A stretch of DNA of 64,000 bases, from NCBI GenBank assembly GCA_949752795.1, contig OX457056.1:176228428-176292427 (forward strand), in the 5' to 3' direction. A program made the translations under genes and the position numbers. Positions 22,401-32,274 of this stretch are shown here, piece after piece; the stretch's first letter is position 1; every line of letters starts with the position of its first letter. The stretch comes from Hyperoodon ampullatus. Taxonomy: Eukaryota; Chordata; Mammalia; Artiodactyla; Ziphiidae. Under the pieces are notes generated by a model. It was not told where the DNA came from and did not search any database. It worked only from the letters and a program-made list of their open reading frames with translations.

Positions 22401-22889
22401 CTGTGGGCAATTACACCATCCCTTTTCTCTATGAATTAATACATGGCAAACTTTGGTTTGCATAACATTTCAAATGGCAAAACCCTTAGCAGAAGGGATG
22501 TTCAGACACAAAGTGCAACATTAAAAGTTGCAAGCACTTAAACCATATATTCTTGTGATGTTGCTTGCAGGGAGGTTAGGGTGCCTCAAGAGCCGCCCCC
22601 CACCACCACCCTCCAATTCTGCAAGAGGTGAAGGTCTCTGGCTTCTCCCCGACTCTTATGACATCATGTTCTTACATACTTTTTCTCTAATTGTTCAGGT
22701 GAATAATATTTGAGAGTTTTTTCTTTATAAGAATAATAAGAAAAGAAGACAGAAAAATCAAAGAAGAATTTTGAACATCCCTCTGATAAGGAAACTGATC
22801 CTTCCTGAGAGCAAAGCATTCCAGGCCTATTATGTAATTATTTACTTTTATATTTTGTATATATGTGCGTATGTATGTACCTATATACA
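19436..22889. other. Repeat-poor, non-coding stretch
   Basis: Only small features are visible: a CTCTGT/CTCT-rich simple repeat (19636-19690), a T-run near 20570, a weak L2-tail-like TGAATGAATGAATGG near 20475, and a 10-A run near 20993. 21430-22450 is AT-rich, with homeobox-like TAATTA text near 21480. No young SINE or L1. Confidence 0.5.
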
Positions 22890-22891
22890 TG

Positions 22892-22990
22892 CACGTATTA
22901 TAGAGTTGCTGTGAGGATTAGATAGTATACATGAAATAATTATCACAATATCCAATACCTAAGCTCTCAATAAATGTTAGCCACAATTAC
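22892..22990 (+). mobile_element. MIR 3' fragment
   Basis: GTTGCTGTGAGGATTAGATA, then AGCTCTCAATAAATGTTAGC is a typical MIR end. Confidence 0.65.
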
Positions 22991-23019
22991 AATCCTTGGA
23001 TTATATCCAGAGCACAATG

Positions 23020-23225
23020 CTTGGTACACTGTTAGTCCTCAAATATAGCAGATGAATGAATAATTACTAATCCTCATAATATGCCTCTACATAACAGAAG
23101 CCTAAGGCTCACAGAAGTTATGTAGCTTGTGCAGGGTCACACCTCTGACAAACACTAAATCTAGGATGTGAATCAGATTTGTTTGAGTCTAAAACCCTAG
23201 CCCTTTTCACTACATCCTGCTGATT
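23020..23225 (-). mobile_element. MIR/L2 fragment
   Basis: Antisense text: CCTAAGGCTCACAGAAGTTA, TGTGCAGGGTCACACCTCTG, ending AACCCTAGCCCTTTTCACTA. The left edge has an L2-like TGAATGAATAATTACT. Confidence 0.55.
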
Positions 23226-26200
23226 CTCAAATACCTACAATAACAAACTAATGCAGAGATGGCATTGAATAATTGAAAAGTTCATTGATCTATTTCAGAT
23301 TTCAATGGGACTTCAAACAAAATAAACCCTCCCACCAAAACAAAGAAAAGGGATCTTCTAATTTATTTTAAAATATTTCACAAGATTTCTCAATGTTATA
23401 CAGATGACTACGAAAAATTTAACACTCAAAATCATAAACTTATTCCCTGCCCAGTGACATTTTCTTCTTTCTAATGAATCTGTATTTAAGAGGAAAATTC
23501 CAAAAGTGAAACAATGGCAATGACTGAGTAATTCATAGCTCAGTGCTATATTAGCAATTAATTAAATCTCTCCAGCAATACAGAGAAACCAGTCATCTGC
23601 CCTGTATTTATTTTATTTCATTTCATTTCCTGTATCTTGTATATTCCCCCAAAGCAATTCTTTGCAGTCATTTTACCTCCCATGCACAAATCTAATAATC
23701 CCTCTTGTTCTTAAGCATTGCGGGTACACAGCATTGTTATTATATTATTAAATGTACATCAGATAAATTCAGTTGTGCTGCATTCTCCAATAACTTTTTT
23801 TCCCCAATCACTTATTTTCTGTTTCTCATAAGTAAACACTGAGGTCTTTATTAGCGGTAGGGTTTTTTATTTTTTTAACCTATGCTTCAACTTTTTTTCT
23901 TATAAGTTTTGTTGCTAATCACAAGATTTAGTCAGTCTCTTATGCACATTCACGACTCTGTAATCTTAACAAGCTATATGCAGATGATTGACAGATAATA
24001 CTTGACAGGTTCAAAATTAGGGAATATACAATGAAAAATTCAGAACAGCCAGATCACTTAGTATGCTACCCTTTTCCAATTTGGCTTCTCTCAAAATCAT
24101 CAACTTGGGAGGGAGAGGGGGAAGGGAGAGAACAGGTCTGAGCATTTCCTCACTCTCTGATCTACTGGATGAAAACCACTGGGCTTGAACCAGTCTGAAA
24201 AGGCCATCAGTCAGAAATCACCTCACCAAGAGCTGAAATTCACACCATCAAAATATGAAGTTGAAAATATGATTCTTCGGCATTTAAACCAAAACACCAG
24301 CCCCTCCTTTCTAGAGCCAGCCAAAATATTCTTTTCCATATTTTATTCAGTTTCATTCATTGAAGAGAGTTATCATTTACGTAGCATTACTCCTTAAATC
24401 TTTAATGAGAAAAGAAATCATGTCATGTTTATTGAAATGATTAGCCCAATTTTTATTGACTCTGCACAATTTATGTGACAGCTGATATTTACCTGAAGGC
24501 TTTCTATCCCGGAAAGGATTGATTGATGAGTTCCCACTGTAACATTAGACTCAACTGCTAGAGATCGAGCTAAGAAAAGGAGTTTGTTTGTTCTATTTTG
24601 TTTTACTGCCCTTAACTTCTTTTTTAAGCCTCCTCACACCACAACCAACAGCACACATCTTTCTCCTGTTTTCAGGAAAACTGGGTGACACAAAGCTCCT
24701 ATCAATTAAACCAGCAGCATTAAATGTTTGGGAAGTGCCAAAGGCCATGCCTACTCAAGCAGATGCTCCTCCAAAGACTTTGACCCTGATTCAAGGCAGT
24801 CTACTCTGCCCTCCCCCAGATCTAGTTTCAGTCAACATCCCATTGTGATGAATTAGGATCCCGCAAAACCTAACTTGGGCAGGCCTGTCTTAGAGGTCAT
24901 TCACAGGAGAATTCCACTGGCACCAGCCATGGGCAGGACTTTCTGTCCTCTGAAATAAAAGTAAGTATTTTCCTCCCTTTTCTGTTACCTTCCAACTCTG
25001 GTCATGCTCACAAGGTGACAACTCTGTTGGGATTCCATCCAGGAACATTTTAGGTGGGGAGAAATCAGTGCCTGAGGGATCATTAGTTGATGTGCACACT
25101 TGTGGAAAAACAATAGGGTTGTAGGTGTTAGATCCCTGCTCTCTTCTGGTGTGGCCATTCAAAATAGGTCATAATGGATAAAATGGTTGAAATGTGGCTT
25201 TAGTCCTTTCAGAAAGCAATTGCTGTCCAGAGAACCATTTGGGTTAATGGTTGGTAATCACTGGTAAGAGCCCAAGGGTTAGTAGCTACTCCTGTGGAAG
25301 AAAAAGTGGGCATCTGAGGAAGAAATGGGGAGTCCTCAGGAAAATCACAAGGAAAGAGGAGAACCCTGAATTTCCATCATCAGAGAAATGTACACTGAAT
25401 AATCAGGCCAACTTCGACTCAGCAGTCTGTTAAAGGGACAGTTTTGAAGTTCTGCGCAATTTGAGGGTAGCAATCCTGAAATACTGCTATGGGTGGGACA
25501 GCCACAGAAGGTTAACAGATACTTCCAATAAGTGATAAAGATATTTTGTAGTCATGGTAACCTGCATGCAAATTTAGAACATTTATTTTAAAAGACTTCT
25601 CTCCCCTTTCTCCCAATATCACTTCTAGTTTTCTTTTTTCTATATTCTTATCTGAAGCTGGGTAACTAAGATTCCAACAATAATGGAATCGAATTTTTGA
25701 GTTTCTCTCTTCAACATGGAACTTAGTAATTTTAAGGCAGATCCTCTGAACAAGGGCGTTTAAAATATCCATATATTACTCTATGCATTCGTATCATATA
25801 ATCTACACCACACAAAATGTGAAAAAGACCTTTAAGTGTCCTGTTCCCAATAGGCTGTGCAATAAACTGATTCATATTATAGTGAATTTCTTAAACATTA
25901 AGCTAAAGGGAGGCAGTTGAAACTTAATATGTATGAAAGGAAGAACTTTTCCTGGAACAAAAATTATAAGGAAGCATATCCACCAGGAGATGCACAAGAA
26001 ACAGAAAGGGAACAGTCAGATGGCTATTTTCTCGTGGCCGGTTAACTCGGTTTCTTTCAAACCGTTTTATTCTTTCCTTTGAAATGAGAAGCGGGGCAAA
26101 CTCTCCCACGGTGGACTGGAGATGAGCCTTTATTCCTGGTCCTCACTCTGCCGTATCTTCAACCTCCCGCTAGCACCCCAGCTGGCTCGGACAAGCACAA

Positions 26201-26418
26201 TTTCAGAAGAGGACTGAAGCCAGGCCAAGCTTATTACCTCTTCCTTAGGCCACTGAGTTTAAAGATATATGGTAATTTGATATCAGCATCGATGGAGAAA
26301 AAAGTCCGAAAGGGCATGGTCAGAGCACAGATAATCATCACTTCCTTCTTTTTGCATATTTCTGTTCTGTACATCTTTTAACTGAACACGCACATCCCTT
26401 TTACACTCAGACAAAAAG
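23226..26418. other. Repeat-poor, AT-rich, non-coding stretch
   Basis: No mobile element or gene recognised over about 3.2 kb. Contains AGCAATTAATTAAATC near 23555 and other AT-rich motifs. Frames of 60-90 codons are scattered on both strands without conserved content. Confidence 0.5.
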
Positions 26419-26429
26419 CCATCAAACTT

Positions 26430-26635
26430 TTTTTTTTTTTTTTTGCGGTAGGCGGGCCTCTCAACTGTTGTGGCCTCTCCCGTTGCGGAGCACAGGCTCC
26501 GGACGCGCAGGCCCAGCGGCCATGGCTCACGGGCCCAGCCGCTCCGCGGCATGTGGGATCTTCCCGGACCGGGGCACGAACCCGCATCCCCCGCATCGGC
26601 AGGCGGACTCTCAACCACTGCGCCACCAGGGAAGC
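26430..26635 (-). mobile_element. CHR-type SINE, well preserved
   Basis: Antisense; target duplication CCATCAAACTT at 26419-26429 and 26636-26646. It retains nearly all CpGs (GCCGCTCCGCGGCATGTGGG) and a clean T-run, indicating a recent insertion. Confidence 0.95.
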
Positions 26636-26819
26636 CCATCAAACTTATTTTTAAAAAACAGAATGAAAATCTAACAGCACCCCACCTCCTGTTCAAACTC
26701 TGAGATAGGGATGGAGGAAACAGTTTCCCTCTAACAGTTCCTTTTCACTGATAAGGGCAGGCTGTGGGGGGAATATTGTCAGTGATATGAAAGTTACAAG
26801 TAAATTAATTTGAGTTAGA

Positions 26820-26995
26820 TAATGCCAATACCTTACATCTTGGATGCACTTTTCAATCATTATCCCATTTGTCCGAATTATAATCCTAGGAAGTAGTTAA
26901 GAGAAGTTGTATCAGCCCCAAGTCATGTGTGAGAAAACTGAAGCTCAGAGGAAACAGAAAAACTGCTCAGGGTCACACAGAGAAAGAAATATAAA
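26820..26995 (-). mobile_element. MIR fragment
   Basis: Antisense MIR with a missing centre: ATCATTATCCCATTTGTCC, GAGAAAACTGAAGCTCAGAG, CTGCTCAGGGTCACACAGAG. Confidence 0.65.
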
Positions 26996-28600
26996 ACATC
27001 CAACTCATTCACTTTTTAAAAACACCATAGCTGGTAGCACGCCATGCTTTTTTAACACCCTGCAAAGCTGTAGCTATAAATGCAGCAAGAATAATTTTGG
27101 CATATTTGCTGTCGCATAATTATTCAAGAAGGTACAAGTGCCCTGTCAACACCCTCGATCCAGTCACAATGAAGAAAGGCAGGCAAGACTTTGTCTTTTG
27201 TGCCCGCCCACCCACCGAATTAGCAGGGGCTTAGCGAGGCGTGACTGTGTGCTATGGCTCAAGGTACCCACTGTGAGAGATGGCTGATGTTGTTAGTTGG
27301 GCAAGCGCAGCATTAAACAAGGTGCTAGTTCCTTTTCGATCCTGTTTTCAATCACTGTGATTCCATCAAAGAGAAAGTCTTGGCTTGGAGATAATAAACC
27401 TTTACCACCTTCCTCAGCCCTCCCAGACTACTACCGCTTTTTAACAAAAGAAAAACAGGTTTCAGGCTCATAACCTTCATCGGGCAACAGTATCTAGCTA
27501 AATATATTAACTATTTGGTGTTCTCTTAACCTTTATTAGGTATCCTTCTATTTATAGCAAGTGATACTGGTTTTCCATATAAATGGTAACATAAAATTTC
27601 TTCTAGGAATAAATTTCTGGAGGTAAACAAAAAAGTGAGATAAGCATATTAGGTTAAACGAGGTGAAACCCCTGGTGGCATTTTTTTATATCAAAAATTG
27701 GTCCTTTCATATGATTTGGCCAAATGGATAGACTATGATAGTGAATGTTTATACATATGACAAATATATAGATATACTTAGAGAGAGATGACATATATAT
27801 AGACATATTTAGATATGACTCCGAAAATTATAGTAGATGAATGACTTCAATTTGAGAAGCCTTGTTATTAGGACCATCATCGTATTATGTTGGAATCTCA
27901 TTTTTCAATAGCAATACCCTTAATCCATGACAATGGGCCTTTGATCCAATCAAAGGCCTTCTGGTTTCACTTAGACTGGACCTCACTGTGGCCCAGGGCC
28001 AGCCACAATGGAGAGGCATGTGCTGCAGATGAGCCAAAGAGCAGAAACAAGACTACAGGACATCCCGGCTCACTCTCTCTCATCACCTTCCTCTTGCCTT
28101 CCCTCATCTCCAATATGGAAATTATGTTAAACCACCATGAAATAGACAGACCACCTTTCATCTATCAGAAACAATTTCATCCTGCCTCCACGCCTCACAC
28201 ACCTTTCTGTCCCTCCTATGCTTCCTCCAGAATAATCGAGTTGCTTAGAGTCCTGAAAAGAGTGTTGAGTGATGGTACCTACCCTTACCTGCACTGTCCC
28301 CAACCCCCATCCACTGCCTTCTCCAAAGGAGAAGCTATGGAACATCTCTGGAAGAAGGAATCTCAAATGTTCATGAGGAAAAGGAAAAGGAAGGGGAAGG
28401 GGGAGAATCCTTGAGTCAGGGGTGAACCCGGGAGCCTGCACCTTTCATATGGAGACCACGGAAAGTCAGTAGGATGGGCTCATTTTTACGAATGGCTGCC
28501 TCTCTTCAGAAACTCACTGGTGCTACTTATGAAACCTAAGAAAGATACATCTCTCTTTCAGCCTCCAGAGTTTGGGAGGAGCACATTTTAATGCAAAGCT
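26996..28600. other. Unassigned; contains 175-codon frame
   Basis: The longest frame here that is not a mobile element runs 27887-28414 (+). It has no recognisable domain, ends in a Lys/Arg-rich stretch produced by a GGAAAAGG purine run, and has an open frame on the other strand too. Treated as chance. AT-rich TATA runs lie at 27750-27820. Confidence 0.4.
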
Positions 28601-28849
28601 CCAAGCTTGTTCCACTCACTGTGAGGCAGCAGCTACACTAAGGACACAAGCTACAGTCTCCTTCCCAGTCTTTTCCCCACCAACTTTGTGACCTTGGCCA
28701 CGCCACTGAACCTGTCGGCTTTGGGTTTACTTAAGTGCCAAAGGTGACATGGCCAAGATCACAAAGTTGGTGGGGAAAAGACTGGGAAGGAGACTGTAGC
28801 TTGTGTCCTTAGTGTAGCTGCTGCCTCACAGTGAGTGGAACAAGCTTGG
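28601..28849. repeat. 100-bp inverted repeat with 49-bp spacer
   Basis: Arms 28601-28700 and 28750-28849 are reverse complements over 100 bases with one mismatch (28692 C against 28758 A). The spacer is 28701-28749. The inner part of the left arm and spacer read like a MIR core (TGTGACCTTGGCCA). If transcribed it would form a long hairpin; as DNA it could extrude a cruciform. Inference: recent inverted duplication or arm homogenisation; an assembly fold-back artefact is possible. Confidence 0.97.
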
Positions 28850-28857
28850 CACTTGAA

Positions 28858-29045
28858 TCAGTGGTTCTCAAAGTTGGCTCCACATTAGAATCGAACCACC
28901 TGCAGAGCTTCATAAACAATGCCCAATCGGGCCCACACCTGGAAAGTGTTTAATGGGTTAGCACTGCGCCATACATTTGCATTTGTAAAGCTGCCCTGGG
29001 GGTTCTATTATACCGCCAGGTTTGAGGATTTCTGGCATGGAGCTT
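28858..29045 (+). mobile_element. MER5A-like hAT-Charlie DNA element
   Basis: Begins with the characteristic CAGTGGTTCTCAAAGTTGG, followed by ACATTAGAATCGAACCACC, TTTGCATTTGTAAAGCTGCC and CCTGGGGGTTC. The right terminal inverted repeat is not clear. Non-autonomous, no transposase. Confidence 0.75.
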
Positions 29046-29143
29046 CCCTGAGGGCCGATCCCAGCTCTGACATTCTTGGAGTCCCTGAACCTCATTTAGG
29101 GGCTGGCGGCCTTTTCTGGTTTCCATTGGCACCACCTAGCCTT

Positions 29144-29360
29144 TTTTTTTTTTTTTTTTTTTTTTTTTGCGGTACGTGGGCCTCTCACCGTTGTGGCCTC
29201 TCCCGTTGCGCAGCACAGGCTCCGGACGCGCAGGCTCAGCGGCCATGGCTCACGGACCCAGCCGCTCCGTGGCATGTGGGATCTTCCCAGACCGGGGCAC
29301 GAACCCGTGTCCCCTGCATCGGCAGGCAGACTCTCAACCACTGCGCCACCAGGGAAGCCT
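29144..29360 (-). mobile_element. CHR-type SINE
   Basis: Antisense with a T-run of more than 20 at the left. Target duplication ACCTAGCCTT (29134-29143) and ACCTAGGCTT (29361-29370). Ends CCACCAGGGAAGCC. Confidence 0.93.
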
Positions 29361-29499
29361 ACCTAGGCTTTATCTATAAACACTTTTGCCTTTGCTATAA
29401 CTGCAGTTCTTAACCTTATTGGGAAAACTGCCAACACCAAAGAGGTGAAGTTTATTCTTCTACCAAAAGGGACTTTGTACTTTGGTGGAAAACTGGCTT

Positions 29500-29685
29500 T
29501 GCAGCTATGCAGACTTGATTTTGAATCCTACTGTGGTGGCCTTGAGCAAGCTTCTTAATCTCACTAAGCCCCAGCTTTCTCATCTCCAAAATGGGGATGA
29601 TAATACCTCTTTCATGGACGGTTGTGAGGAGTGAATGCATATATAAAAGTACACAGGATGTAAACACTGAATAAGTGTCAGTTAC
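29500..29685 (+). mobile_element. MIR
   Basis: Sense MIR: GCCTTGAGCAAGCTTCTTAA, CATCTCCAAAATGGGGATGA, TAATACCTCTTTC, GGTTGTGAGGAGTGAATGCA. Confidence 0.85.
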
Positions 29686-30546
29686 CCCTCCTTCCCTGAA
29701 ATTTGGAGGTGACAGGAGGTTCTGTGCTCACAGAGGAAAGAGCTGGATGAAGGCCAGTCTGAATTTCCAGAACCCCAAGAGCAGTCTTTGGCTGAGCAGA
29801 TCAACACCTGCCAGAGAGACACTTAGAGCTTCAAAGCCCGGCCTCCCATCATGAGCCGCAACGTCCTCCCACCATGAGCCGCAATGTCCTCCCTCCCATT
29901 AGCTGCAGAAAAGCAGAAACAATCCGGTTCATCGCCCTGGAAGGGGGAAGCTACAAGTGTGAACTAACAGAACTGCAGGCCATGAGATAAGTAGGCCAGT
30001 CCTGGACTCCTGCCGCCAAAAGCGCAGGAAGAGAGAGGCAACCGTCAAAGGAATGTAATGAGGAAACAGTGGAGTCTAGTGATACTGGGGCAAAGAGCCG
30101 TCCGCAACAGATGGAAGAGGAAAAAGATGAGAAAAAGAAAAGATAGTTGCCCTTTGCAGCACTGGCAGGGCCAGGGAATACATTTCCCAGATCCCTGAGA
30201 ATAAACGGCTAGGGAAACGTTCGGCACTGCTGCAAGTAAGGTTGCTGTGAAAAATTAGCTTTACCCTCCCCATGAGTACATGGCAGAGGAAAAAGACTAG
30301 AAGGAAACACAAAAATGTTAGTAGGGTTTGTCTCGAAGTAGTAAACTTGTTGGTCATTTCTAGTCTCTTCCATATACATGTCTGCAGATTGCAAATCTGT
30401 AATGAATAGGAATGTCTTTTATTTTCAGGGAAACAAATGGAAGGCATAAATGAAGCATGTCATACAAGTTTATAATGACAGAGAGGGACAAAAATGTAAA
30501 GAGGCACGGGGTAGAGGTGGGGGAGGACATGAGATTATCAAAAAAG
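29686..30546. other. Unassigned; 23-bp tandem duplication
   Basis: A 23-base unit starting ATGAGCCGCAACGTCCTCC is duplicated at 29851-29873 and 29874-29896 with small differences. The rest is unassigned. Confidence 0.5.
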
Positions 30547-30562
30547 AGAGCTGTGTTTTTAA

Positions 30563-30798
30563 CTAGCAAATATGACAGAAAAGAAGTGGACTCACAGATA
30601 CAGAAAACTAACCAGTGGTTACCAGTGAGGAGTGGGGAGGGGCAATATAAGGGCTGGGGAGTGAGAGGTACCAACTTTGGGGTGTAAGAAAGCTCAAGGA
30701 TGTATGGTACGACACGGGGAATATAGCCAATATTTTGTAATAACTGTAAATGGAAAGTAACCTTTAAAAAGTGTATAATTTTTTTTTAATTTTTTAAA
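30563..30798 (+). mobile_element. L1 3' end, 5'-truncated
   Basis: L1 3' UTR of a different type from the others: CAGTGGTTACCAGTGAGGAG, AGCTCAAGGATGTATGGTAC, GGGGAATATAGCCAATATTT, TGTAATAACTGTAAATGG. Target duplication AGAGCTGTGTTTTTAA at 30547-30562 and 30799-30814. Confidence 0.92.
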
Positions 30799-30814
30799 AG
30801 AGCTGTGTTTTTAA

Positions 30815-31555
30815 GAAGAGAGCAAATGAAAATTTGGTGGGTTAACCATTCATGAGACCCTATTTCCTAGGAGACTGGGGTCAGAATTTGCCACTGCAAA
30901 TAGCAAACAAGGCTGCAGTCTATATTTTAACCTTTTTTGCTTGCAGTGTTGACACTGGCTTTTCCAGTGTTTTGGAACCTGGGAATTGCTATGTGATAGC
31001 AAACACAAATAAATCACTAAGGAATGTTGAAGGAAATGTTCTAGCAAAAGAACCTAGCATTGAGCACAGACCTACAGAAACCAAAACAAAACCAAGGAGG
31101 TGCTTATATTTCATAAAACATCACTTGTCAGTATTTTTCCAATCTAAAAATACATGCAACCTCATACAGGATGTCATGGATTTCGAAGAGGCGATCCCAG
31201 ATGTCAGAATTAAAATTTTCCTACAACGTTCAAAATGCTTCCTATGGCAAAACTATGACAGTTAACACCCCTGGGGAAGGACAGGTTTTCCATGCGGGAA
31301 AGCCTCTGCTTTCACTAGGCCAAGGTCAGTGTTTCTTTTCTTCTATCTGCCTCTACCTCTGGTCTGCTGGCATAGACCCACTCAGGGAATACAGAATAGC
31401 TATCGCACCCTGTTGCTTTATCCTTAGAGGTCTTCCCATGGGGTCTGGCTGCCACAAGAAACCTGTCATGAAGAAATCTATCATCAACTCTGTCCGGTAA
31501 GGGGATGTGGGACTTTTAGAGAAAACAGCTAAACAGCCACCATTAAAACTCCTTG
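30815..31555. other. Unassigned sequence
   Basis: No recognised repeat. Overlapping frames at 30852-31265 and 31171-31500 carry no domain I can identify and are treated as chance. Confidence 0.45.
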
Positions 31556-31708
31556 TGAATATAACCAATATTTTATAATAACTATAAATAGAGTATAACC
31601 TTTAAAAATTGTGAACTACATTGTACACCTGTAACTTATACAACATTGTACAGCAACTGTACTTCAATAAAAAACTGTTAAGAGGTTAGATCTTGTGTTA
31701 AGTATTCT
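31556..31708 (+). mobile_element. Older L1 3' end, interrupted
   Basis: ACCAATATTTTATAATAACT, TTGTACACCTGTAACTTATA, CAGCAACTGTACTTCAATAA, then TTAAGAGGTTAGATCTTGTG. The expected continuation of this 3' end (GTTAAGTATTCTTAACATG) is found about 6.5 kb away at 38192-38210, suggesting it was split by the compound insertion 31709-38185. Confidence 0.7.
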
Positions 31709-31731
31709 ATTTTTTTAAAACAGTAACAAAC

Positions 31732-31733
<2 letters not shown>

Positions 31734-31774
<41 letters not shown>
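31734..31774. repeat. (TA)n microsatellite
   Basis: About 40 bases of nearly pure alternating TA. Likely unstable and polymorphic. Confidence 0.95.
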
Positions 31775-31777
<3 letters not shown>

Positions 31778-32060
31778 GCAGCATATAGTTGGGTCTTGCT
31801 TTTTTTTTTTTTTTGCGGTACTCGGGCCTCTCACTGTTGTGGCCTCTCCCGTTGCGGAGCACAGGCTCCGGACGCACAGGCTTAGCGGCCACAGCTCACG
31901 GGCCCAGGCGCTCCACGGCATGTGGGATCTTCCCGGACTGAGGCATGAACCCGTGTCCCCTGCATCGGCAGGTGGACTCTCAACCACTGCACCACCAGGG
32001 TCTTGCTGGGTCTTGTTTTTAATCCAGTCTTACCATCTCTGTTTAGATCATTTACTTTTT
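31775..32060 (-). mobile_element. Old L1 ORF2 fragment split by SINE
   Basis: Antisense L1 endonuclease-start text: AGCAGCATATAGTTGGGTC on the left and GGGTCTTGTTTTTAATCCAG on the right, encoding a QDPTICC segment on the minus strand. It lies between the tail of the large L1 and the TA repeat. Confidence 0.6.
31801..31997 (-). mobile_element. CHR-type SINE
   Basis: Antisense; target duplication GGGTCTTGCT at 31791-31800 and 31998-32007. The outermost 5' bases (GGGAAGCC in this orientation) are missing, so it is slightly 5'-truncated. Confidence 0.92.
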
Positions 32061-32274
32061 AAAATTTTCCCATAAATCCCATAAATATGGGTTAATTTTT
32101 TTTCTTATTAGTTATTTTATACATATTAGTGTATACATGTCAATCCCAATCTCCCAATTCAGCACACCACACCCCGCACCCCCCACTGCTTTCCCCCCTT
32201 GGTGTCCATACGTTTGTTCTCTACATCTGTGTCTCTATTTCTGCCTTGCAAACCAGTTCATCTGTATCATTTTT

